DNA of 34,918 nucleotides, from positions 1 to 34,918 of the forward strand of contig JAFUJK010000089.1 in NCBI GenBank assembly GCA_017468205.1, read 5' to 3'. Under the pieces are notes generated by a model. The model was not told the DNA's origin, did not search any database, and saw only the letters and a program-made list of their open reading frames with translations. Numbering within the stretch: the stretch's first letter is position 1; every line of letters starts with the position of its first letter. Both the position numbers and the translations under genes were made by a program. The stretch is from Clostridia bacterium (lineage in GTDB: Bacteria > Bacillota > Clostridia > Christensenellales > UBA1242). Below, one piece after another: positions 15,721 to 24,879 of this stretch.

Positions 15721-16566
15721 ATGCCAATTTTAAGTATGGATTATGACACGGAAATTTCAAACGAAAGCATTGACGAAATCGATAGCCTTTGGGCGCGTTC
15801 AAATATGCGCCAGCCGATAGATAGCGATTGTGCTGTTATTATTTTGAAAATTCACCACCCAGCATTTACAGGCAAAAAACGTAGTTTTGATACCACTATT
15901 TGGGGTAAAACAATGACTGAATGGGTGGGGCTTGCTTTTGATAAATGCCCAATTTTTGAGATTGAAACCACGGCGCAGGCGGATATTTTGGAAACAATTC
16001 GTCCGCACCTCACTGAACATAAATACACCGCAGTTTTTTACGCGGATACACCACTTTTAAGAAGAAAAATCTTCCTTTCCTGCCTTGATTATGCGCAAAG
16101 TAAGGGAATGAATGTATGCAAGTTTGAGCGTGGATTTATTTTTAAAACTGAATATGTAAAGACGGCAGATAAATTATATAGCGCGACACTTCCAAATTTT
16201 GCAGGATTGCAGGATTTTATGGTTGTGTGCGATATGGATACGCTTGTACAAGCGCAGGCTGTGCTAAAAAAACGAATAATTGATTTTCACTTAAAAAATG
16301 GAGTGCAATTCATTGACCCTACGTGGACAAGTGTTGATGCAGACGTTATTATAGGCGAAAATACTGTGATATATCCCCAAAACTCTTTGCAAGGTAAAAC
16401 TGTTGTTGGTGATAATGTTATCTTGCAAGTTGGGAACACTATTATTGATAGCGGGATTGGAGATGGCTCAAATATTATGCATAGTGTTATTGTGGGAAGC
16501 AAGATTACACCAAATAGTATAATAGAACCGTTTAGTTATATCGAAAAGGGAATAATTAAAAAATAG
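15721..16566 (+). CDS. Reduced GlmU-like protein (degenerate nucleotidyltransferase plus short left-handed beta helix)
   Basis: A 281-residue protein recognisable as GlmU-related but much shorter than GlmU (about 450). Residues 36-115 keep the framework of the nucleotidyltransferase fold (AVIILKIH, then GKTMTEWV at 62-69 and VFYADTPLL at 105-113, where GlmU has GKPM and GDxPLL), but the LxAGxGTRM nucleotide-binding loop is absent. Residues 183-204 (LKKRIIDFHLKNGVQFIDP) match the GlmU linker, followed by a short hexapeptide-repeat helix (VDADVIIGENTVIYP...). The C-terminal acetyl-CoA half of GlmU is missing. It stands directly before pth and mfd, the place of glmU in many Bacillota. AGGTGA before the ATG overlaps the tadA stop. 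Catalysis is doubtful; a regulatory or altered-substrate role is possible. Confidence 0.7.
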   Translation: MPILSMDYDTEISNESIDEIDSLWARSNMRQPIDSDCAVIILKIHHPAFTGKKRSFDTTIWGKTMTEWVGLAFDKCPIFEIETTAQADILETIRPHLTEHKYTAVFYADTPLLRRKIFLSCLDYAQSKGMNVCKFERGFIFKTEYVKTADKLYSATLPNFAGLQDFMVVCDMDTLVQAQAVLKKRIIDFHLKNGVQFIDPTWTSVDADVIIGENTVIYPQNSLQGKTVVGDNVILQVGNTIIDSGIGDGSNIMHSVIVGSKITPNSIIEPFSYIEKGIIKK

Positions 16567-16575
16567 GAGGAATTT

Positions 16576-17127
16576 ATGAAATTAATTGTTGGACTCGGAA
16601 ATCCAGGTGCGGAATTTAATAATACCCCGCATAATGTAGGTTTTGAAGCGATTGATAAACTTGCAGATTTTTATGGTGTGCAAATTAAGAAAAAACGCAA
16701 GAATGGACTTATGGCAGAAGTTACTACACCAGAAGGCGTAGACTTTATTTTGTTAAAACCTCTCACATTTATGAATAACAGTGGCGATTGCGTTTATGCG
16801 ATAACAAAAAAATATAGCATAAAACCCGTTGATGTTTGTGTTGTGCTTGATGATGTGGACCTGACCGCTGGGCTTGCAAGGGCTAGACCATCGGGTTCTG
16901 CCGGGACGCATAATGGTTTGCGCTCGGTTACGGCTCGCCTTGGTACGACAGATTTTGCTCGTATTCGCATTGGGGTTGATTCGCCATCGCGTGGGTCAGA
17001 TTTGGCGGAATATGTTTTGCGAAAAATGGACCCAAAAACTCGTGCGAATGTTGAAATAAGTATTGACAAAGCCGTTGAATATGCAAAAACATTCATTAAT
17101 TCAGGCGCTGTTGCCGACACAAAATAG
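16576..17127 (+). CDS. pth: Peptidyl-tRNA hydrolase
   Basis: A 183-residue enzyme that frees tRNA from peptidyl-tRNAs dropped by ribosomes. The catalytic set is present: N9 (GLGNPG), H19 (PHNVGF), the LLKPLTFMNNSG loop with N67/N68, D92/D93 and N113 (GTHNGLRS). AGGAGG overlaps the end of the upstream gene and fixes the ATG. The order pth-mfd is standard in Bacillota. Confidence 0.96.
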   Translation: MKLIVGLGNPGAEFNNTPHNVGFEAIDKLADFYGVQIKKKRKNGLMAEVTTPEGVDFILLKPLTFMNNSGDCVYAITKKYSIKPVDVCVVLDDVDLTAGLARARPSGSAGTHNGLRSVTARLGTTDFARIRIGVDSPSRGSDLAEYVLRKMDPKTRANVEISIDKAVEYAKTFINSGAVADTK

Positions 17128-17134
17128 GTCGATT

Positions 17135-20100
17135 ATGCAAAAATTATTTGAAAATAAGAAAATAAATGAAATTATTACGCAAATTCGCTCAAAATCATTG
17201 AGCGTTTTTGGCTTTAATTTGGGTGAGCGCACATTTGTTTCTAGTCAAATTGATGCGCCCCTTTGTTATATTACTGCTGAAACTGATAAGTTGGAAATTA
17301 TTAAAAAGCAGTTTGAAAGCCTTGGAAAAAAGGTTGCTGTTCTGGATTGTGCAAGTGATGATTTTTGCTTGCACATTTTAGAGTTTGGTAGTGGTGGGCT
17401 TGAAAATCAAAGCGCAATTTTCAAGGCAATCCGTGGTGAAATTGATGTTTTGGTGATAACGGCGGAAACACTCGCAACTCGTTTTGTGCCTCGTGCATTA
17501 TGGGAGAGAAATAAATTAGTTTTAAGGATTGGCGATGATATTGAACCTGCGCTTTTGGGTGAAAAACTAATAAAGCGCGGTTATAAACGCGTTGAAAGTA
17601 TTGATGGAGTTGGGCAGTGGGCGCGCCGTGGTGATGTGGTAGATATTTTCCCTATAAACTCACAACTGCCCGTGCGTTTGCATTTTTTTGATACACAAAT
17701 TGAAAAAATTTCGTCCTTTAATGTTTTGACGCAATATTCGATTGATAAAATTGAAGAAATCAACCTTTGTCCAAATGGTTTTGAACTTGAAGAAATTGAG
17801 CGTACTGAAATTTGTGAAAGCATAAACTCACAAATTGCCACGATGAAGAAGTTGGCAGGGAAGGCAAAGAGTCCTAGCGATTTTGAGGCTAATTTGGGTG
17901 CTTTTTCCCACGCAATCGAACTTATTAATTCACACTTGCCTCGCGAGGCTTGGAACTTTGTTTCGTGTTTTACAGAAAGCATACTTTTGCCAAAATTACT
18001 TGCAAATTTTACCTTTATTATTGACCAACCACGCGCTGTTTTTAATGCGCTTGATGCGCACGTAGAAGTATGTAAGCAAAATGTTGAAGCGGGAATAAAA
18101 AGCGGACAATTATGTTTGTTACATAAAAATTCAGTTCTTGATTTAGACGAATTAAAGGCAGAATTATCTAAATGTCGCGCTTTATCATTTCAGTCATTGA
18201 TGACACAAAACAAGTTTTTTTCTCCCGATATGGTGTTAAATTTTGCAACATTGCCTGTGCCTAAATTGGGGCGAAATTACGAGGAATATGCCTCTAATCT
18301 TAAAGAATTTCTTGGCAATGGCTACGAGGTTATTGCGACCGCAGGTGATGCGACTCAAGCTGGTGATTTGGCTGAAAAACTGGGGAGATATGTTGCAGTC
18401 GAGCAAATTGCAAGTCTTGATGACATTCGCTCTAATAGGGTAAATATTTTTGTTCATTCGCTCCAGTTGGGCGCGTGTTTTGTAACTGATAAATTGCTTG
18501 TTTTGGGTAGTCAAGACAGCCACTTTGAGCGCGTTAAAACAAAATGGGACAAGCAAATGGTGAGTGTTACGGATACGTTTACTTTGCCAGAGCAAGGGGA
18601 CTATGTCGTACACGCAATCCACGGAATTGGTGTTTGCGAAGGCGTAACGCAGTTGTCTGTTGGAGGGGCAAAACGCGATTATGTAGTCGTGAGTTATAAA
18701 AATAACGATAGGCTTTATGTTCCAACCGAGCAACTTGATATGTTGGGACGATATATCGGTGGTGATAAAACCCCTGCGCTATCAAGTATCGGTGGTACTG
18801 CATTTGAAAAAGTTAAGCAACGTGTTCGTGAAAGCGTAAAGGAACTCGCTTTTGACCTCTTAAAACTTTATCGCGCTCGCGAGCAAAGTAAAGGTATCGT
18901 TATGCAGGTTGACGATGATACTATGCGCGAATTTGAAACGAGTTTTCCATTCACTCCGACCCCTGACCAAGAAAAAGCTTTCAATGATGTCTATACGGAT
19001 TTGTCTAGTGGCAAGATTATGGATAGGCTCGTTGTGGGAGATGTTGGATATGGAAAGACAGAGGTTGCGCTTCGAGGGGCTTTTGTTGCAGTTATGAGTG
19101 GATATCAGGTTGCTTTAATTGTTCCCACCACCATTTTGAGCGAACAACATTTCAACAATTTTAACAGCCGTTTGAAAAATTATGGCATTAATGTAAAATG
19201 CTTAAATCGTTTTCGCACTACAAAAGAGCAGAAACAAATTGTTGAAGATGTAAAATCAGGTAAGGTGAATATTTTAATTGGTACGCATCGAGCACTTTCA
19301 AGCGATGTAGCATTTGATAATTTGGGGCTTTTGATTTTGGACGAGGAGCAACGATTTGGAGTCGGGGATAAAGAAAAATTGAAGAATTTTCGCAAAGATA
19401 TTCACGTTCTCACACTTTCCGCAACTCCAATTCCGCGAACTCTTCATATGTCGCTTGTAGGAATTCGCGACATTACAACAATAGAAACCCCACCACTTGA
19501 CCGTTTGCCAGTGCAAACTATTGTTTCGCAATTTAGTTATAGCCTTGCAGGCACCGCGCTGAGGCGCGAAAAGGCTCGAGGCGGACAAAGTTTGGTGGTG
19601 TACCCTCGCGTTGAAAATATTGATGCCTTTGCTCAAAGTCTGCGTGCTGAACTTGGTGATGATTTTAGAATTGCCGTTGTTCACGGTCAAATGGATAAGA
19701 AACTGATTGAAGAAGTAATGCTCGAATTTTACAAAGGAACAATTGATGTTTTGGTGGCGACAACTTTGGTTGAAAATGGTATAGATGTGCCAAACACAAA
19801 TACACTTTTTGTCGTGTCTGCTGAAAAACTTGGGCTTTCACAATTGTATCAGTTGCGTGGACGTGTTGGGCGAAGTGATAGGCTCGCTTGGGCATATTTT
19901 ACGTATATGGATGAAGGAAAACTTACAGGACAGGCTTATGAAAGATTGTCCGTTTTAATGCAATATACAGCATTAGGGAGTGGATTTAAAATTGCAATGC
20001 GCGACCTTGAAATCCGCGGGGCTGGCAATATATTAGGCCCAGAACAGCACGGACAAATGGAAAAAGTCGGATATGATATGTATTGTAAAATTTTAGACAG

Positions 20101-20590
20101 CAGTATCGCTAGACTCAAAGGGATTGAGGTTAAGGAGGTTGTGCCTGTTAAAATTGAGGTTGATATTGATGCGTATATCCCACAAGAATTTATAACCGAT
20201 AAAATCCAACGAATGGAAGTTTATAGTGCTATTGCATCAATAAAAAGTGACGAAACCGCTGATGCTGTTGCTAGGCAAATTGCCGATAAATTTGGGTCTG
20301 TACCGCGTAGTGTTGATGGGCTTATTAATGTGGCGAGGCTGAAATCAAAGTGTCAAGCACTTGGTGTAACGCGAGTGAGCGTTACAAAAGTTCACACTTC
20401 AATTTATTTTAATTCTTCGCCAGAAGTTGATTTAATGCTAAATAGTGCAAATTTAGGCAAATTTACAGTTTTAAAAAAGGACTCATTGTCAATACTCAAA
20501 TGTGATAATCGCGAAATAGACATAAAATCAGCGTGGAAGCAAACTTTTGCTATTCTTGATAATTTGCTTATAAAATTTAGTGCTAAATAA
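17135..20590 (+). CDS. mfd: Transcription-repair coupling factor Mfd
   Basis: An 1151-residue ATP-dependent translocase that removes RNA polymerase stalled at DNA damage and recruits UvrA. The order is a UvrB-like N-terminal region (ARRGDVVDIFP motif near 165-175), an RNA-polymerase interaction domain (QGDYVVHAIHGIGVCEG), then a RecG-like motor with Walker A VVGDVGYGKTE near 634, PTTILSEQH, DEEQ near 735, LSATPIPRTLHMSL, and the QLRGRVGRS motif, and the C-terminal TRCF domain. I start at the ATG at 17135 seven bases after the pth stop, preceded by a weak TAGGTC; the frame is open further upstream only inside pth. The length fits the family (about 1150). Confidence 0.96.
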   Translation: MQKLFENKKINEIITQIRSKSLSVFGFNLGERTFVSSQIDAPLCYITAETDKLEIIKKQFESLGKKVAVLDCASDDFCLHILEFGSGGLENQSAIFKAIRGEIDVLVITAETLATRFVPRALWERNKLVLRIGDDIEPALLGEKLIKRGYKRVESIDGVGQWARRGDVVDIFPINSQLPVRLHFFDTQIEKISSFNVLTQYSIDKIEEINLCPNGFELEEIERTEICESINSQIATMKKLAGKAKSPSDFEANLGAFSHAIELINSHLPREAWNFVSCFTESILLPKLLANFTFIIDQPRAVFNALDAHVEVCKQNVEAGIKSGQLCLLHKNSVLDLDELKAELSKCRALSFQSLMTQNKFFSPDMVLNFATLPVPKLGRNYEEYASNLKEFLGNGYEVIATAGDATQAGDLAEKLGRYVAVEQIASLDDIRSNRVNIFVHSLQLGACFVTDKLLVLGSQDSHFERVKTKWDKQMVSVTDTFTLPEQGDYVVHAIHGIGVCEGVTQLSVGGAKRDYVVVSYKNNDRLYVPTEQLDMLGRYIGGDKTPALSSIGGTAFEKVKQRVRESVKELAFDLLKLYRAREQSKGIVMQVDDDTMREFETSFPFTPTPDQEKAFNDVYTDLSSGKIMDRLVVGDVGYGKTEVALRGAFVAVMSGYQVALIVPTTILSEQHFNNFNSRLKNYGINVKCLNRFRTTKEQKQIVEDVKSGKVNILIGTHRALSSDVAFDNLGLLILDEEQRFGVGDKEKLKNFRKDIHVLTLSATPIPRTLHMSLVGIRDITTIETPPLDRLPVQTIVSQFSYSLAGTALRREKARGGQSLVVYPRVENIDAFAQSLRAELGDDFRIAVVHGQMDKKLIEEVMLEFYKGTIDVLVATTLVENGIDVPNTNTLFVVSAEKLGLSQLYQLRGRVGRSDRLAWAYFTYMDEGKLTGQAYERLSVLMQYTALGSGFKIAMRDLEIRGAGNILGPEQHGQMEKVGYDMYCKILDSSIARLKGIEVKEVVPVKIEVDIDAYIPQEFITDKIQRMEVYSAIASIKSDETADAVARQIADKFGSVPRSVDGLINVARLKSKCQALGVTRVSVTKVHTSIYFNSSPEVDLMLNSANLGKFTVLKKDSLSILKCDNREIDIKSAWKQTFAILDNLLIKFSAK

Positions 20591-20619
20591 TTGCATAATA
20601 TCAAATTTTGTGATAGAAT
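20591..20619 (+). promoter_or_regulatory. Promoter of the parvulin-like lipoprotein gene
   Basis: TTGCAT (20591-20596), a 17-bp spacer, and TAGAAT (20614-20619) with an extended -10 TG. It begins immediately after the mfd stop. Confidence 0.65.
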
Positions 20620-20651
20620 AAGTTACTACTATGTATTTTTGGAGATGAAAC

Positions 20652-22403
20652 GTGGCTAAAACTAAACAAAACTTATTTAAATTATGTGTGCTTGCGCTTT
20701 GCATTTGCCTAGTTCCAATTCTTGCTGGTTGTGAACTTGTTACAACAAACGTTAACAAACAATTAGGTGAGGTTGTCGCAAGTTTTGATAATGGCAGAGT
20801 CGAGGTTACTCGCGAGCAACTTATTATGACTTACAACAGTATCGGCAACAGCCGTTACGATAATTCTGGCGCCCCGACAGAAGAGGGCGTTGAGAAAACT
20901 GTCGAACTCGCAATCAATCGTGCAATTTTGGTTGATTTCTTGACTGCTGATGATATGGAAGAAAAACGTTCTACTTATGGCATTTCAAAAGTTGCTCTTA
21001 CAACTTATCAAGCCAACGAAGTTTGGCGCAGTGTGTACGAATATATTAATGATAGTGTGAAATCTTATGAGAATGAGTTGAGAAAGGAAGATGGGCTAAG
21101 CGCTCTTGCCGGTGAAGATGAGGCGGGCGACGAAAGCTCAACTGATTATGTAGAATATGAACACACATATGAATATTACTACGATTCAGCAACTCAAACC
21201 TATATACTTTCAAAGATTGAGAAGGACGTAATTGTTGAGAACTTGTCTATCGCTCTTTTTGACACCTCTGCTGACCTAACGTTTGACGAAAAAGCAGAAA
21301 CCGCTTATAACACTTTCCGCTCAAAATATTGGGAGTATTCTGACAGCATCGTTCTTAACCCAACAAACACCAACGACGTAAGTTACAGCGACAAAGCTTG
21401 GACAAAATTTATGAATGCTCTCATTCGCTCCGAAGCTGAACGTAATCTCAGCAAGGATTTTGACGAGGTGTTCTTGCGTGAGGTGCAACGTATCTATGAT
21501 GTTTACTATGAAAACCAAGTTTTGACTGTTTTCCAAGAAAACTATAACAAAAATCTTATGGTAACTAAAGAAGACGTTGCAACAAAGTTTAAGTCTTTAT
21601 ATGACGCACAAGTTGAATATTTTGGTTCTAATGCCAGCGCGTTTGATAACCTTATCCCAACAAGTGGTGAAAAAGTTTACTATATGCAAAAACCTAGTGA
21701 ATATTTCAAAGTAAATCACATTCTTGTTAAGTTTAGCGACGAACAAAACGCTAGAATTGAAGAAGAAAAGACCAAATTCGATAACGAAATGATAACTTAT
21801 GCGCAATACTTGCAAAATATTGCTGCAATCAAATCAGAAACAAAGGCATATAACCGCGACACAGACGAGTATGAATCAATGAGTACAGTTTATTCTTCGC
21901 TAACCAATGCGCTTAATGCTGTTTCTGGCGACTCTGCTAAAATGGCAGTTTTCCGCGACTTTATGCACAGATATTCAAATGACGATGCCACTTTGAATGC
22001 AGATTCTTGCTACTACATTCCTACAATAAAGAAAGTTATTGACCCTACTACTGGTAAAACTAACGATGTAATGCAAGAGGCTTTTGCTGACGGAAGCCGT
22101 GAGTTGTATGATGATGGTGTTATTGGAGGCTATTCAACTTGGATTGAAACAAGTTATGGATACCACATCATTATGTATACAGGTGATGCAAAATCAATCA
22201 ACGGAACATTGGCTACTGATAGCTTGTTAAGTCAACTTAATGGATACTTCTTGAATCCTCTTTACAGCAAAACAATGCTTGACAGTGTTATCGAACTTGT
22301 AACTTTGAGCAGTTATTCTACTTATGAAACTAACTTGCTTAACGCAGTTAAAGCGGACAAGACTGTTACAATCAATAAATCATCATTTAGCGATTTGTAT
22401 TAA
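20652..22403 (+). CDS. Parvulin-type peptidyl-prolyl isomerase lipoprotein (PrsA/SurA-like)
   Basis: A 583-residue exported lipoprotein. The signal peptide ends in the lipobox LAGC (C27). The N-terminal part is a SurA/PrsA-like helical chaperone region with an acidic linker (around 150-175: GEDEAGDESSTDYVEYE). The parvulin domain is recognised by its two ends, VNHILVKF near 355 and SYGYHIIMYTGD near 500; the roughly 145 residues between them exceed the usual PPIC domain of about 95, so there is an insertion. Such proteins help fold exported proteins outside the membrane. The start is a GTG at 20652 with GGAGATG seven bases upstream; the closer ATG at 20645 runs straight into a stop. It has its own promoter and a terminator. 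Confidence 0.8.
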   Translation: MAKTKQNLFKLCVLALCICLVPILAGCELVTTNVNKQLGEVVASFDNGRVEVTREQLIMTYNSIGNSRYDNSGAPTEEGVEKTVELAINRAILVDFLTADDMEEKRSTYGISKVALTTYQANEVWRSVYEYINDSVKSYENELRKEDGLSALAGEDEAGDESSTDYVEYEHTYEYYYDSATQTYILSKIEKDVIVENLSIALFDTSADLTFDEKAETAYNTFRSKYWEYSDSIVLNPTNTNDVSYSDKAWTKFMNALIRSEAERNLSKDFDEVFLREVQRIYDVYYENQVLTVFQENYNKNLMVTKEDVATKFKSLYDAQVEYFGSNASAFDNLIPTSGEKVYYMQKPSEYFKVNHILVKFSDEQNARIEEEKTKFDNEMITYAQYLQNIAAIKSETKAYNRDTDEYESMSTVYSSLTNALNAVSGDSAKMAVFRDFMHRYSNDDATLNADSCYYIPTIKKVIDPTTGKTNDVMQEAFADGSRELYDDGVIGGYSTWIETSYGYHIIMYTGDAKSINGTLATDSLLSQLNGYFLNPLYSKTMLDSVIELVTLSSYSTYETNLLNAVKADKTVTINKSSFSDLY

Positions 22404-22410
22404 AAGAATG

Positions 22411-22436
22411 GAGTTAGTTAAACTAACTCTTTTTCT
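22411..22436 (+). terminator. Terminator of the PrsA-like gene
   Basis: GAGTTAG and CTAACTC form a perfect stem around TTAAA and are followed by TTTTTC. Confidence 0.8.
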
Positions 22437-22464
22437 TTACAAAATTAAATTTATATGTTAAAAT
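22436..22464 (+). promoter_or_regulatory. Promoter of the tmk-holB-ricT-rsmI operon
   Basis: TTTACA (22436-22441), a 17-bp spacer, and TAAAAT (22459-22464) with an extended TGT before it. It lies just after the upstream terminator. Confidence 0.6.
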
Positions 22465-22481
22465 AACCACGAGGTGAAATT

Positions 22482-23135
22482 ATGAAAAATTATGACGGAT
22501 TGCTTATAACTTTTGAGGGTGGCGACGGTAGTGGAAAATCAACACACTCTGAACTTCTAAAAAATTATTTGTCAAATAAGGGAATATCATTTTTTGCAAC
22601 ACGCGAGCCAGGAGGAACGGATTTTTCCGAGGCTGTTCGCGCTTTGTCAAAGGATATGCGTTTTGCGGATAAGAGTAATATCAGTGAATTGCTGTTGTTT
22701 GAGGCTGCAAGGGCTGATATAGTAGAAAAGCGTATTTTACCTGCTCTGAAAGAGGGGAAGGTCGTGATTATGGATAGGTTCTATGACTCCACAACCGCTT
22801 ATCAAAGTTTTGGGCGCGGTTTGGATAGGAAAATGGTTGAAGAACTTAATCTTTTTGCTGCTCAGGGGCTTGTGCCGGATTTGACTTTTTATATGAGAAT
22901 TGCGCCAAATACGGCTTTTGAACGCAAGGGCGGAGTTGAAAAAGATGATGTAATGGAAACGGCTGGCGATATTTTTCACAGAAATGTTATGCGAGGTTTT
23001 GATACAATCGTTCGTGAGAATAGGAATAGATTTGTGGTGATTGATAGCACAAAACCAGTAGCAGAAGTTTTTGCAAAAATATCATCAATTGTAGAAAGTA
23101 AACTAAACGAAAAGAGCAGGGAACGTCAATGCTAA
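22482..23135 (+). CDS. tmk: Thymidylate kinase
   Basis: A 217-residue kinase converting dTMP to dTDP. The P-loop is GGDGSGKST (13-21), the dTMP-binding REPGGT is at 41-46, and the DRFYDST motif with D98/R99 follows. GAGGTGAAATT precedes the ATG. The last seven bases overlap holB. The operon tmk-holB-ricT-rsmI matches the Bacillota arrangement around holB, without the small yaaQ/yaaR/yabA genes found in Bacillus. Confidence 0.95.
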   Translation: MKNYDGLLITFEGGDGSGKSTHSELLKNYLSNKGISFFATREPGGTDFSEAVRALSKDMRFADKSNISELLLFEAARADIVEKRILPALKEGKVVIMDRFYDSTTAYQSFGRGLDRKMVEELNLFAAQGLVPDLTFYMRIAPNTAFERKGGVEKDDVMETAGDIFHRNVMRGFDTIVRENRNRFVVIDSTKPVAEVFAKISSIVESKLNEKSRERQC

Positions 23136-24079
23136 ACCATTTTAAAAAAAGCGCAGTTTACAAGGATATTAACAACGAAAAACTCAGTCATAGTGTCTTG
23201 CTGGTTACTCCTGATACATATGCGTTAGAGCAATATTCGCATTGTTTGGTTAAGGCGTTAATGTGTTCAGGTGATGACAAACCTTGTGGCGAATGTGTTG
23301 GCTGTCGTAAAGTTGAGCACGGCAATAATGTTGATGTATTATATTATCCAAAGGCTACGAAAGCGTTGAGTTCTGCTGAAATTACAGAACTTTTGGATAA
23401 AGTGTACAGCGCGCCATATGAGTCGGATAAGCAAGTTTTTGTGATAAGCAATGCAAACGGAATTGATAGAAGTATGCAAAATAAATTGTTAAAATCGCTT
23501 GAAGAACCGCCAGCTGGCACATATTTTGTGCTTTTGGCAACAGAAGACAATAATATTTTACCTACAATCAAATCTCGTTGCCGAATTGTGCGTGTTCCAA
23601 AGATGAACGAATCTCAAATTTTGCAAGTTTTACGCGAAAAAGAAGTAGAGGACTCTATTGCAACTCTCGCCGTTAGTTATTGCGACAATAATTGTTCGCG
23701 CGCTATCAATTATGCACTAAACCCTAATTTTAAAGAAACTGTTGCACTTGTAGAAGATATTTTTCGTAATTTCCGAAAATCGTGGCAAATGCTCGATTAT
23801 TCGTCTAAATTGTATAATTATAATGAAAATTTTGAGGAAGTGCTTGATATTTTTCTAAATATTTGCGCGCGTGCGGTTGCTTTGCTCTGTGGCAAGCAAA
23901 TTATGGACCCAATAGCAAGTGATGTGGCTAAAAATTTTAGCATTGATGCACTGGTTAATCTTAATTTGGAGTGCAATAAATTTGTTCGCAAGCGTCGTAG
24001 TAATTGTAATTTTAACTCGGTAGTTGACGGATTTCTATTTATGATATTGGAGGTTAGGCACAAATGGCCTATTACGTAG
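23129..24079 (+). CDS. holB: DNA polymerase III subunit delta'
   Basis: A 316-residue clamp-loader subunit. The zinc site is C46, C53, C56 and C59 (CGECVGC), the AAA+ core keeps NKLLKSLEEPPAGTYFVLLA and the sensor-like IKSRCR near 150, while a functional Walker A is absent, as expected for delta'. It overlaps tmk by 7 nt and ricT by 16 nt, which indicates translational coupling. Confidence 0.92.
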   Translation: MLNHFKKSAVYKDINNEKLSHSVLLVTPDTYALEQYSHCLVKALMCSGDDKPCGECVGCRKVEHGNNVDVLYYPKATKALSSAEITELLDKVYSAPYESDKQVFVISNANGIDRSMQNKLLKSLEEPPAGTYFVLLATEDNNILPTIKSRCRIVRVPKMNESQILQVLREKEVEDSIATLAVSYCDNNCSRAINYALNPNFKETVALVEDIFRNFRKSWQMLDYSSKLYNYNENFEEVLDIFLNICARAVALLCGKQIMDPIASDVAKNFSIDALVNLNLECNKFVRKRRSNCNFNSVVDGFLFMILEVRHKWPIT

Positions 24080-24879
24080 TAAGAACTAATGATGTAAGGT
24101 TGCTTTCCGCGTCTTGTGATTTTGAAATCAAACGCGGGCAAAATGTAATTGTTGATGTCGATGGCATTATGGAATGGGCTTTTGTGCTGTATCCAGTCAA
24201 CAGTGTGGACGGCGAATCGTGCAAGATTGTGCGTGTGGCAACTGATAATGATAAGGCAACAAATGACCGAATGTTGGGGTTTGTTGAGGGTGACAAGATA
24301 AAAGTTGCGGAGCGTGTCAAGGCTCTTGGCTTGCAGTTGAAACTTGTTACAGTATTGCGTTCTTTTGATAGTAAGAAAATTTTGGTAATGTATACTGCTG
24401 ATGACCGTGTAGATTTTAGACAACTTGTCAAAGATTTGGCTGGTATTTTTAGAATGCGCGTTGAAATGCGTCAAATTAGTGAGCGCGATGAAACAAAATT
24501 TTGTGGCGGTTGTGGACAGTGTGGTCAAGAACTATGTTGTCGAAGATTCTTAAATATTCCTCGTCAGACATCTATAAAAATGGCAAAAACGCAAGGCTTA
24601 TCGCTTACTCCAAGTCGAGTTAACGGTGTTTGCGGAAAGTTGATGTGCTGTTTGCAGTATGAATACGGACAATATCGAGAAGTTATTGCAAAATTGCCCC
24701 CGATTGGAAGCGAAGTTGAAACTCCTGATGGAAAAGGTGAAGTCGTTTATCTCGATATTTTACACGAACTTATAGCGGTTAAACTCGAAAATGCTGAAAT
24801 GCCAGTGGCAAAATATTCCGAAGACCAGATAAAAGTGTTAAAGGCAGGGGCTATTGACGATGAGGGGGTGGAAGAATGA
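24064..24879 (+). CDS. ricT: PSP1-domain protein RicT (YaaT)
   Basis: A 271-residue protein of the PSP1 family. In Bacillus, RicT forms a complex with RicA and RicF that carries iron-sulfur clusters and promotes RNase Y-dependent mRNA maturation. The conserved cysteines are here: CGGCGQCGQELCCRRF near 146-161 and GVCGKLMCC near 192-200. GGAGG lies upstream inside holB, and its last four bases overlap rsmI (ATGA). No RicA or RicF homolog is in the window. Confidence 0.92.
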   Translation: MAYYVVRTNDVRLLSASCDFEIKRGQNVIVDVDGIMEWAFVLYPVNSVDGESCKIVRVATDNDKATNDRMLGFVEGDKIKVAERVKALGLQLKLVTVLRSFDSKKILVMYTADDRVDFRQLVKDLAGIFRMRVEMRQISERDETKFCGGCGQCGQELCCRRFLNIPRQTSIKMAKTQGLSLTPSRVNGVCGKLMCCLQYEYGQYREVIAKLPPIGSEVETPDGKGEVVYLDILHELIAVKLENAEMPVAKYSEDQIKVLKAGAIDDEGVEE

